Virus record (IMG/VR): IMGVR_UViG_3300005833_000033
Coordinates: 1 to 33,784 of that record
Direction: 5' to 3' (one strand)
DNA length: 33,784 nucleotides
From: a virus
The translations under genes and the position numbers were made by a program. The notes under the pieces were generated by a model. That model had not been told where the DNA came from, did no database searches, and saw only the letters and a program-made list of their open reading frames with translations. Shown piece by piece: positions 25,087 to 31,547 of the stretch (positions within the stretch are counted from its first letter, which is position 1; each line of letters opens with the position of its first letter).

Positions 25087-25284
25087 TTAGTGAAACTGCG
25101 CGTCGACAAGCATCTGCGCCGCGTACTCATAGATATCAAGACGAAGCTCGCCGTCCTTCAGGACCAAGTTGCCGATCACCTGGCCGCCCGAAGTGCGGAG
25201 CTCGCGCCGGCCTTTACCCTCGCCGAATACCACCTTCTTCACGGACTCATCGCCCAGGCGCAGATCGAAAACGAAACGGCTCAT
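25087..25284 (-). CDS. Small hypothetical protein (65 aa)
   Basis: I chose the ATG at 25284 (MSRFVFDLRLGDES), which overlaps the previous stop by 4 nt. A much longer frame upstream is an arginine/proline-rich shadow of neighbouring genes. The product alternates short beta strands (SVKKVVFGEG, QVIGNLVLKDGELRLDIYEY) and ends in a helix. This is compatible with a small beta-barrel or fibre-base piece. No family was recognised. Confidence 0.6.
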   Translation of the reverse strand: MSRFVFDLRLGDESVKKVVFGEGKGRRELRTSGGQVIGNLVLKDGELRLDIYEYAAQMLVDAQFH

Positions 25285-25529
25285 GCGTAAGCGTACGGGG
25301 TGACGATGTTCTGCTTGACGATGTAGTCGTAGCGCGGTGCGGCGCGCCGGGCCGCGCCACGCGCATCGCGGGCGTACACGGCTAGGGCGTACAGCGTCTT
25401 GTCCAAGCGGTTGCGAAAACGCAGCCCCTCCTCGGGGAACAGGACGACACTGACCACCGCAGGGCCGGCAGCGCCCGCCTGCTGCTGGTAGCCTGGAAGC
25501 TGAAATGTCGGGTGCCGCTGGAACGCCAT
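25281..25529 (-). CDS. Hypothetical protein (82 aa)
   Basis: An 82-aa protein starting MAFQRHPTFQLPGYQQQ. It has an Ala/Gly/Val-rich hydrophobic stretch (GAAGPAVVSVVLFP, about residues 19-32) and an arginine-rich helical part (VYARDARGAARRAAPR). The start follows the methyltransferase stop by 3 nt. I cannot name a family; it may be a minor structural piece. Confidence 0.55.
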   Translation of the reverse strand: MAFQRHPTFQLPGYQQQAGAAGPAVVSVVLFPEEGLRFRNRLDKTLYALAVYARDARGAARRAAPRYDYIVKQNIVTPYAYA

Positions 25530-25532
25530 GCC

Positions 25533-26096
25533 CTACTTTCGTTTGGTCAAGGTCGCGATGATGTCCTGGGCCGCATCCTTGAAGTTCGCGATCGCGTGCT
25601 GCCGGTACTCCTCGTTGCGCACCAGCAAGTCCTGGCGCAGCGAGTACCCGAAGGTCGAGTCGAAGTCGCAGGTGTAGAAATCGTTGTGCGGGGCGTTGCC
25701 GTCGCGCCACGACTTGTTCAGGTAGAAGAACCACATCTCCGACACGGGCGGCCATTGGTGCGTGAGGTCGCCGTACGCGCGGTGCGAGTTCCAGTGCGGC
25801 ACGATGACCTGCGCCGTGCCGCCGGGGATCAACACCCGGTACAACTCGTTGACGAAATGCACGCGCTCCATCGCCGTCAGGTGCTCGACAAAGTGCGAGC
25901 TGTGGACTTCCGCGACCGAGGCGTCTTTCCACGGCCAGGGCTTGCGCAGATCGACGACTTGGTCAACCTTCCCGTCGAACTGACGAGAGTCCACACCGCG
26001 GAAACCCTCACGCTTGTTCGGGCCGCAGCCGAGATCCAGCTTCAGCGGTGTCGCTGTGTCCGGGGTTTTCTTTACTCGTCGCTCCGCTCGATTCAT
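25533..26096 (-). CDS. SAM-dependent methyltransferase (187 aa)
   Basis: The ATG at 26096 (MNRAERRVKK) has GGGAG 6 nt upstream. The S-adenosylmethionine motif I reads KLDLGCGPN (about residues 19-27), an acidic motif II follows (RGVDSRQFDG), and motif IV/V-like HSSHFVEHL (about 65-73) and VLIPGGTAQVIVPHW are present. This is a class I methyltransferase of the type 11 group. Target residues cannot be told. It overlaps the upstream glycosyltransferase at its start region (the stop of that gene is at 26108), so the two are probably coupled in one pathway, for example methylation of a transferred sugar. Confidence 0.75.
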   Translation of the reverse strand: MNRAERRVKKTPDTATPLKLDLGCGPNKREGFRGVDSRQFDGKVDQVVDLRKPWPWKDASVAEVHSSHFVEHLTAMERVHFVNELYRVLIPGGTAQVIVPHWNSHRAYGDLTHQWPPVSEMWFFYLNKSWRDGNAPHNDFYTCDFDSTFGYSLRQDLLVRNEEYRQHAIANFKDAAQDIIATLTKRK

Positions 26097-26107
26097 TTCG
26101 CTCCCCT

Positions 26108-26824
26108 CTACCAACAAACGTCGTTCACGGCGTCGTAATGACCGACCAGCACACCGCAGTCAACGGCGCAGCGATAACCGTGTTTCCGGGCGTCACTCCA
26201 GAAATGCAGGTCCTGCGTGCCGACGCCTTCCGCCAAACTCGCCACCGTGCGAAACCACGGCTTGCGCAGCTTCGCGTCCTTGAACATCTTCAGGCGCCAG
26301 AGGTTGAACCCCATGCCCGTGCCGCAGCACTCAACCAGTTGCCCCGGCACCGGCGGTTGCGGACGGAAATTCAGGACCGGGTCTTTCGGGTCGCCCCATA
26401 TCTGCGGCACCCCGCCCTCGCCCTTCGTCCAGTACAGTCCACCGATGCACGCGAACTCCGGGTGCGCCTCCATCTGCGCAATCAGCTTCAACACGCCGTC
26501 GGCCGGCGGCACGTTGTCGTGCTCAACGGTCAACAGATACTCCCAGGTCGACAGTTCCGGGTGCACAAGGATCGCCTCGATCGCCTGCGAGTACGCCTCG
26601 CCGACTTCCATCCCCAGCGCGCCCCACCAGACGTTCGCCTGGTTCGGCGGAAAGATGAGACTTCGCATCGCGAAGAACACCTTCGAGGGGATGCTCGGCC
26701 CGGCAGGCAGAATCACAACGACACGCTGCTTCTTCCAACTCGCGCCGATCATGACGCGCGAGGCCGACTTCACAAGATCCGCGTTGTGACGGCCCGCGTC
26801 GGTGCTGACGAATTGCGGTTTCAA
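26108..26824 (-). CDS. Glycosyltransferase, GT2-like (238 aa)
   Basis: The preferred start is TTG at 26824, which overlaps the previous stop as TTGA; the first ATG (26752) would cut into the N-terminal strand and lacks a ribosome binding site. The nucleotide-sugar region reads RVVVILPAGPSIPSKV (about 34-49), then LLTVEHDNVPP with the E-H-D-N acidic motif (about 101-104). Further elements are GTGMGFNLWRLKMF (about 168-181) and GTQDLHFWSDARKHGYR. A long upstream frame is a shadow. It is followed by a methyltransferase after 11 nt. The sugar and acceptor are unknown. Confidence 0.75.
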   Translation of the reverse strand: MKPQFVSTDAGRHNADLVKSASRVMIGASWKKQRVVVILPAGPSIPSKVFFAMRSLIFPPNQANVWWGALGMEVGEAYSQAIEAILVHPELSTWEYLLTVEHDNVPPADGVLKLIAQMEAHPEFACIGGLYWTKGEGGVPQIWGDPKDPVLNFRPQPPVPGQLVECCGTGMGFNLWRLKMFKDAKLRKPWFRTVASLAEGVGTQDLHFWSDARKHGYRCAVDCGVLVGHYDAVNDVCW

Positions 26825-27216
26825 ATAATCCCGCCGACGTTGAAGTTCGAGAAGCCGACGACGTTGAAGATGAAGCTCCAGCCGACGCTCTGCGTAGCCG
26901 AGCCTGTCACCCGCACGAGAATGTCCGTGCCGGATATAGTGAACGTCGCATCCCAAGCCGCCGCCGCGACGTCTTTCCGCGCGGCGAACACGTTGATGAT
27001 GCCGGCCGGGACCGCCGTGAGGACCCCGCCGATGTTCTTCACCTGGCCTCGCACTTCCCACATCGCCGAGGCACCGTCCGTGAGGCCGCGCGCCAGGACG
27101 CCGAGGATCACCGAAGCGGTATTGCCATCGGGAATGTTGATAGACGCGGCAGTGACGACCGTCGCGTTGAGCGTAATCAGGTCCGGATCGCTGTTGAAAG
27201 ATTGGTTCGTAATCAT
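26821..27216 (-). CDS. Small beta-rich fibre-like protein (131 aa)
   Basis: The 131-aa protein is beta-rich: LITLNATVVTAASINIPDG, then MWEVRGQVKNIGGVLTAV, and AWDATFTISGTDILVRVTGSATQSVGW. The last pattern is typical of small phage fibre-end or receptor-region domains. It overlaps the fibre gene by 4 nt (ATGA), so it probably forms part of the same appendage. Receptor binding is an inference. Confidence 0.55.
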   Translation of the reverse strand: MITNQSFNSDPDLITLNATVVTAASINIPDGNTASVILGVLARGLTDGASAMWEVRGQVKNIGGVLTAVPAGIINVFAARKDVAAAAWDATFTISGTDILVRVTGSATQSVGWSFIFNVVGFSNFNVGGII

Positions 27217-28919
27217 AAGAGGTTCGTCCCTGTCGTGTAGCCGCTGAAATTGAAATACGGAATAGTGATGACCGGCGAGCCCCGGATGTCGCTCACGCTC
27301 AAAGCGATCGTCGCGGGGAACGCACCGGAGGTTGCGCTATACGTTCCGTCGCCGGGCCATGTCGGGAACACGCTCGCGTTGCTCGCGGCGCTTGACGTGC
27401 CGAAGGGCCGGTACGCGATGTTTGCTCCATTCGTCTGTTGCAGCACGGACTGCTGGATTACACCGATCGCGTTCGATGATGCCGTCGACTGCGCCACCGC
27501 CATCCAATAACGGCCCGGCGTGAGCATCGAACTGATCGGCATCGGGACCATCCGGTAGCCGCCGACGCTGTTCAGCAGATACGTTGATGCGTTCGACGAA
27601 CTGATGACTCCGTTGCTCGTCGTCGAGACCGCGGTGCTGTTGCTGATCCCAATCGGGTGCGTCACTCGAACCTGCGTGTTCGAGCTGTTGCTCATACGGA
27701 TAAACCACGAGCCGGACCAGAACGTCCCAATTCTCTCCGTGGACGCACCCGTGCCGCGCGAGTACAGCGCCGCGCTGAACGTGAGTCCCGCGCTATTCGT
27801 ACTATTCGACGCCTGCAGAACCGTTGCGATCGAGTGAAAGAAATTCACCCGGTACGCACTCAAATCCTGCGGCACATCGAACCCGACAAAGTACAGCGTA
27901 TTCTGACCAAGAGTCAGGTTGCTGAGTAAGGACGACCCGAAGATCGGCTCCATCTCAGACGCAGTGGCGTTGAGCGCCACGCTCGCCGTCATCACCCCGT
28001 TCGTGTTCAGCCCGAACGAGACGCCGTTCGAGTTGGAGAAGTTGACCGTGCCCGTGTTCTGCGAATTTGTACCACCCGAGATCGCAGCGCCCCCACCCGC
28101 GCCCGGCGCTGCGACCGAGATCGCGAGACCATTAGAATTCAGAGTGATGCTGGCGTTGGTCGCCGACGTGCCGGTGCCTGCGTAGCCCGCGGCATTGAAC
28201 GACAGCCCGGCAGAGTTCACCGTCCAGGTGACATTCGTCTGCGCGGTATTCAGCCCGACGGCATCGTTGCTGGCCCGGGCGGTGGTGAGCCCGTTATGGC
28301 TGGCCGTGATCTGCGTCGAACCAGACATCCCGAACGTGATGCCGTTCGAGTCGGCGAACACGACGGTTGTGTTCGTACCTGCAGTCTGCGTGCCGGCGGC
28401 GAGGCGGTTGAAGCCGTCGCCACCGCCAGCCGCCGCCGTGAGATACGCCGGCACAGCAAGCAGCAGCCCGTCAGTGTTATGCGTGCCGGCGACGACGCTG
28501 CCTGCGATCGTCGTGGTGGTGAAACCCGATCGCGGAATGTTCCCCGAGGCTTGGGTCTGCACCGTCTGCGCGGCGTAGGTCGTGATGTAGGCCGGGACGC
28601 CAAGGGAAAGCCCGGCGCTGTTGTGCGTACCCTTAACATCGACGCCAGCGGTAGTCGTCGACGTGAACCCGGCGCCCGCGATGTTCCCTGACGCCTGCGT
28701 CTGCACGCTCTGCGTCGGCACCGTGTAGCTTGCCGTCAGCTTGCCCGCGCTGTCCCCGAAGCTGATCCCGTTGGCGTTGCTGAAGGCACCACTAATCTCC
28801 GCCGCCGACACGAGCGCAACCATGATGATGTGCGCCGAGTTCCAGTGTTTCGGCTGGATCTCTGCGGCAGGATCGTCCGGCGTGGTCGCCGTGAGCTCGT
28901 GGTAGGCGGTGGCGCCCAT
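27213..28919 (-). CDS. Tail fibre protein (568 aa)
   Basis: The N-terminus reads YHELTATTPDDPAAEIQPKH, then WNSAHI, the standard opening of a widespread podo/siphoviral fibre type. A repetitive shaft follows: SNANGISFGDS, then copies such as ADSNGITFGMS and SNSNGVSFGLN, and VQTQASGNI repeated at about residues 71 and 119. The C-terminal half (about 340-568) is Ser/Asn-rich and beta-like, with a G-x-Y-x-M-P cluster, and likely includes the receptor-facing part. It overlaps the next small gene by 4 nt and follows the terminase-small candidate. It acts as a host-recognition appendage. Confidence 0.8.
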   Translation of the reverse strand: MGATAYHELTATTPDDPAAEIQPKHWNSAHIIMVALVSAAEISGAFSNANGISFGDSAGKLTASYTVPTQSVQTQASGNIAGAGFTSTTTAGVDVKGTHNSAGLSLGVPAYITTYAAQTVQTQASGNIPRSGFTTTTIAGSVVAGTHNTDGLLLAVPAYLTAAAGGGDGFNRLAAGTQTAGTNTTVVFADSNGITFGMSGSTQITASHNGLTTARASNDAVGLNTAQTNVTWTVNSAGLSFNAAGYAGTGTSATNASITLNSNGLAISVAAPGAGGGAAISGGTNSQNTGTVNFSNSNGVSFGLNTNGVMTASVALNATASEMEPIFGSSLLSNLTLGQNTLYFVGFDVPQDLSAYRVNFFHSIATVLQASNSTNSAGLTFSAALYSRGTGASTERIGTFWSGSWFIRMSNSSNTQVRVTHPIGISNSTAVSTTSNGVISSSNASTYLLNSVGGYRMVPMPISSMLTPGRYWMAVAQSTASSNAIGVIQQSVLQQTNGANIAYRPFGTSSAASNASVFPTWPGDGTYSATSGAFPATIALSVSDIRGSPVITIPYFNFSGYTTGTNLL

Positions 28920-29558
28920 TTAGGCGGGTAGCACTTTCAGTTGTGGTGTGACGTCAGTGAACTCGCCCTCATGCACCGGGCCGACGGGCGCCGCCGGAAC
29001 TGCGGGTAGCACGTTGACGATGAACTGCGGCCGCGCATCGCGCAGCGCGCCGACACCCGCGGCTTCGCCACCGAGCTCCTCATACAGCTTCCGGGGGAGG
29101 ACGCGCTGCAGCGTGAATTCGAGCGCCCACGAGTGCAGTTCGTGATCCGGGTCTTCGACATACTCGGCCAGTCGTGCCAGCGCGCTCGCGGCCAGGTCGT
29201 TCAGCACCTGACTGCCAGCCTTCAGGGCACGTGCCACATCGAGCTTCGCCGCGGTCTTCAGTTCCTTGCGCTTATCCTCCGGGGATCCCGCTTTCGCGGG
29301 TTCGGTGGGCGCAGGGAGAAGCCCGGCCTCGATCAGCTTGCGCCGCGCGTCGTATGCGGCCTTGCGCTTCTTCTCGCAAGCCAGGCACGACTGGCCGTGC
29401 GCTTGATACACCTTCTGCTTGTTGATCTTGTAGACCCACGTCTCCGGGGTCATCGCCTTCGTGTCGCCGCACTTCACGCACTGGCGCTGCTCAGGTATGA
29501 GCGGCGCTTGCGCCGGAACGGCGGGCGCGGCCGTCGTGCTGAATTCTGGCACGATCAA
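28920..29558 (-). CDS. Terminase small subunit candidate with zinc-finger N-terminus (212 aa)
   Basis: Residues 27-61 form a probable zinc finger (CVKC at 27-30, CLAC at 58-61) followed by a basic stretch. A long helical part (about 95-155, with LKTAAKLDVARALKAGSQ) and the C-terminal ARPQFIVNVLPA resemble some small terminases, with DNA-binding head, oligomerising helices and a beta tail. The start is TTG at 29558, overlapping the methyltransferase stop as TTGA, with no clear ribosome binding site; GTG at 29552 is an alternative. The role is inferred. An alternative is another DNA-binding protein. It is near the start of the operon, as small terminases often are, but 4.4 kb from TerL. Confidence 0.5.
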   Translation of the reverse strand: MIVPEFSTTAAPAVPAQAPLIPEQRQCVKCGDTKAMTPETWVYKINKQKVYQAHGQSCLACEKKRKAAYDARRKLIEAGLLPAPTEPAKAGSPEDKRKELKTAAKLDVARALKAGSQVLNDLAASALARLAEYVEDPDHELHSWALEFTLQRVLPRKLYEELGGEAAGVGALRDARPQFIVNVLPAVPAAPVGPVHEGEFTDVTPQLKVLPA

Positions 29559-30082
29559 GCTAAAGGTTTGCGCAGGAGAACGCCGAGATGATGCGCGGGC
29601 GCGCCGGCAAAGTCGGCGCGCACGACGTCAAAGTTGAGCTTCCAGTACCAACGGTAGTCGGCGGCGGACGTGCCCTTGGCTTCTTGCTCCGCGTACCAGG
29701 CTTGGTTCAGAAAGAGAAAGTGGTTGAGGCCGAAGAACCGCGTGTGACCCGGGTCGGCGAAGTGGTCGGCGCCGACGGGCACGACCGCTGCGAACTCGCC
29801 GCCGGGTTTCAAGAGGCGATGGTATTCCGCCATCTCGTCGAACCACGCGCGCCAGTCGCCCTGCGCGCCCCAATGCTCCAGGCAGTCGTAGGCGTGGATC
29901 TCGTCGAAGGTCTCGTCGGCGAAGGGCAGCGGTCGCTGGCCGCAGTCGTGGATGACGTCGACGCCGGCGTCCGGGTTGATGTCTACGGTGACGAGCTCAC
30001 CGTCCCATTCGCTGCGCCCGGGCAGGAACAGCTTCTTGGCACGGCTGCGCCCTGACGCCAGCAAAAGATTCGATCGCCCCAC
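29555..30082 (-). CDS. SAM-dependent methyltransferase (175 aa), first gene of late operon
   Basis: This 175-aa protein belongs to a phage methyltransferase type. It opens with LLLASGRSRAKKL in place of a full glycine-rich motif I, then GELVTVDINPDAGVDVIHDC (about residues 28-47), PLPFADETFDEIHAYDCLEH (about 51-70), and LKPGGEFAAVVP. The motif I start is shortened, with LLLASG where LLIGCG is usual, so its cofactor binding should be checked. The start is GTG at 30082 with a G-rich site just upstream. It is the first gene after the late promoter and is coupled to the next by TTGA. The target is unknown. Confidence 0.75.
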   Translation of the reverse strand: MGRSNLLLASGRSRAKKLFLPGRSEWDGELVTVDINPDAGVDVIHDCGQRPLPFADETFDEIHAYDCLEHWGAQGDWRAWFDEMAEYHRLLKPGGEFAAVVPVGADHFADPGHTRFFGLNHFLFLNQAWYAEQEAKGTSAADYRWYWKLNFDVVRADFAGAPAHHLGVLLRKPLA

Positions 30083-30121
30083 GTCGCCCCCGGATGTTTG
30101 AGGGCCGCACGTTCTCGGGCC

Positions 30122-30150
30122 CTATTAACACCAGTTTACCAGATTGTCAA
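30122..30150 (-). promoter_or_regulatory. Probable late-operon sigma70-like promoter
   Basis: On the minus strand a perfect -35 TTGACA (30145-30150) lies 17 nt from TAATAG (30122-30127), which matches the -10 consensus at half its positions. Transcription would begin about 40 nt before the methyltransferase start, the first gene of the approximately 27-kb operon. Confidence 0.55.
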
Positions 30151-30235
30151 ATCCGGCCGACGAGCGGCGTGGGCGCGCAGCAGACTCTTGCGACGGTCGG
30201 CAGCAAAACCGTGCTGCACGCGCGTCGCCCCGGGG

Positions 30236-30310
30236 TCCGAAATAATTATTTTCTCCAGCCGGCCGAGTTAATTATCGGATACGCCGCCAGAATTTAATTC
30301 CGAAATAATT
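30236..30310. repeat. Direct repeat TCCGAAATAATT in AT-rich patch
   Basis: The 12-mer occurs at 30236-30247 and 30299-30310, with TTAATTAT and TTTAATT between them. The AT-rich patch stands out in GC-rich DNA and could be a binding site or duplex-unwinding element. Confidence 0.5.
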
Positions 30311-30358
30311 CTTCCAGAGTACAAACGCGGGTCCCGCAAAGTAGCCGCGAGCGCAGCA

Positions 30359-30377
30359 CCCCCGCCCCCCACCCCCC
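30359..30377 (-). other. C-run tract (G-quadruplex-prone on the minus strand)
   Basis: Three runs of 5, 6 and 6 C separated by single bases give G-runs on the minus strand that could fold as a G-quadruplex. A GCGC-rich inverted-repeat zone follows (about 30378-30421). Confidence 0.45.
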
Positions 30378-30600
30378 GACGCGCGGCTGGCGCAGCGCGG
30401 CGCTGGCGCGGCGCCGGCGCGGAGCTAGCAGCGTAGGACCTGGCGCTCGTTGCAGCTAGCACTCGGCACGCTCGCGCCGAGTTCCGAATCCTCAATTCTC
30501 AAATCCTGATTTTGCCTTTTGCCTCAAGGCTTTAGAGCAGCGTGTCTACTGTCAGGCTATCAGTTGACGCTGTTGCTGCAGTGCGGGACGACACGGAATG

Positions 30601-30673
30601 TGTCAGGTTCCTGACAGCAAAGTGTCGAAATCTCGACACTGTCGAAATCTCGACAGTGTCGAGATTTCGACAG
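30601..30673. promoter_or_regulatory. Array of TGTC-N8-GACA palindromic operator-like sites
   Basis: Four 16-bp sites share TGTC...GACA ends. The first, TGTCAGGTTCCTGACA (30601-30616), is a perfect inverted repeat with a 2-nt centre. The next three, at 30623-30638, 30640-30655 and 30657-30672, carry 6-bp arms TGTCGA/TCGACA; the third is the reverse complement of the other two. They are spaced exactly 17 nt apart. Copies two and three make a perfect 35-nt inverted repeat (30639-30673). This resembles a cooperative repressor operator or an iteron array. The protein that binds it is not in the window. Confidence 0.7.
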
Positions 30674-30686
30674 GAGGAGCGCGAGC

Positions 30687-30914
30687 GTGCGAAGGACCAC
30701 AAATAATAATTTTGAAATCTTGACCGCGGTCAAGAGTTATTTGGTACGGCGCGCGTTATTGTTGGCTCATGCGCCTGCTGGAACGGCGCCTAACCTGAAT
30801 AGGGGCATCACATGGCAACGAAGATACAGCTTACATACTGCGGGATGGCCGGCGAAGGCGCGACTGTCAAACTTGCCAAGCAAGATGCGGCGCGCAAGAT
30901 CGAGGCCGTCTTAG
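30687..30914 (+). CDS. Possible leader peptide ORF with strong ribosome binding site (75 aa), doubtful
   Basis: A GTG at 30687 follows AGGAGG-type bases (30672-30677) with 9-nt spacing, just after the palindrome array. The frame runs 75 aa, the last third overlapping the next gene in another frame. The protein is basic and shows no family. It may be a regulatory leader, or chance; I keep it at low confidence. Confidence 0.25.
   Translation: MRRTTNNNFEILTAVKSYLVRRALLLAHAPAGTAPNLNRGITWQRRYSLHTAGWPAKARLSNLPSKMRRARSRPS
30718..30735. promoter_or_regulatory. Perfect 18-bp palindrome in candidate plus-strand promoter
   Basis: TCTTGACCGCGGTCAAGA reads identically on both strands. A TTGAAA box precedes it (30712-30717) and GTTATT follows at about 18-nt spacing (30736-30741), so it would sit between -35 and -10 of a weak promoter for the plus-strand genes. 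The palindrome also contains TTGACC. Confidence 0.4.
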
Positions 30915-31318
30915 ACGGTTACTACTCCCCGCACATGCTGCGCCAAGGCGACTTGATGGGCCTCGTCTGGCGCGAGCCGTCCGGGTATTGCTACAAGATC
31001 ATTTGGGCGGATACCAAGTCGGGCTCGATCTTCGGCAACACGTCAGGGCGTGACAGCGACCAGAAGGAAACGCTACGCGCTTGCGCTCGCCATATGGCGC
31101 AAGCTTCCGGCAGCATCGCTGGCCTTGAGCAGTATCTTACTGATGCAGACAAGCGCGAGCATACCGAGTATCTAGCTTGGCACGAGCGCTACAAGGCAGC
31201 GAAAACGGCCGGATACACGGATGTGCAAGCGCATGAAATAGCAACGCAGCGCACGCTATGTGTCAACGTCCTGTCCAGTGCGCCCTCGCACTCCGGGCTG
31301 GAACCCGGCAACCGATAG
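30812..31318 (+). CDS. Hypothetical protein (168 aa), first plus-strand gene
   Basis: The product is soluble and charged. It starts MATKIQLTYC, followed by VKLAKQDAARKIEAVLDGYY, with aromatic and Cys residues in the middle (GYCYKIIWAD) and a helical C-terminal half. AGGGG lies upstream. It is the first gene after the divergent control region and is followed by a zinc-ribbon gene. I do not recognise the family. Position suggests an early gene. Confidence 0.7.
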   Translation: MATKIQLTYCGMAGEGATVKLAKQDAARKIEAVLDGYYSPHMLRQGDLMGLVWREPSGYCYKIIWADTKSGSIFGNTSGRDSDQKETLRACARHMAQASGSIAGLEQYLTDADKREHTEYLAWHERYKAAKTAGYTDVQAHEIATQRTLCVNVLSSAPSHSGLEPGNR

Positions 31319-31331
31319 GAGACTGAACAAG

Positions 31332-31493
31332 ATGAACCCCTCACGATACATTCGCTGGAAATGTCCTGAGTGCGGACACCAGCATGAGCAGGAATGTATT
31401 GATCCAGTCTACGGCCCTTTCATTACCTGCACATGCTTAGTGTCCCGCTGCGCGCGCCTTCTCTCGAATTCCCTGTTCATGTATCACGGTTGA
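31332..31493 (+). CDS. Small zinc-ribbon-like protein (53 aa)
   Basis: The ATG at 31332 (MNPSRYIRWK) has AGGAG 10 nt upstream. The product holds CPECGHQHEQEC and then CTC and SRC, giving a Cys/His cluster that suggests zinc binding. A longer upstream frame lies in the previous gene and is a shadow. The function is unknown. Confidence 0.6.
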   Translation: MNPSRYIRWKCPECGHQHEQECIDPVYGPFITCTCLVSRCARLLSNSLFMYHG

Positions 31494-31547
31494 GAGCTGC
31501 GCCAATCCCGGCGCCGCGAAAACTTCAGGAGCATAGGAGAATCGAAA

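Larger units (their letters stand above)
30083..30811. other. Divergent non-coding control region (729 nt)
   Basis: This stretch separates the minus-strand late operon from the plus-strand genes. It holds, left to right: a late promoter; two copies of TCCGAAATAATT; a C-run tract; a GC-rich segment with a 7-bp hairpin (30461-30482); paired copies of AGCTAGCA (30423, 30454); a cluster of TGTC/GACA palindromes; and an 18-bp palindrome. No good protein-coding frame covers it except a doubtful short one at 30687. It could contain an origin or packaging site; that is an inference. Confidence 0.7.

Noticed and set aside
25285-25932. Long minus-strand frame extending upstream of the 65-aa gene
   Set aside because: It overlaps the methyltransferase and 82-aa gene in another frame and is proline/arginine-rich; the ATG at 25284 overlaps the upstream stop as ATGA and is preferred.
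30623-30672. CRISPR-like array
   Set aside because: The repeats are 16 bp with 1-nt gaps, one copy is inverted, and there are no spacers of normal length; an operator or iteron array fits better.
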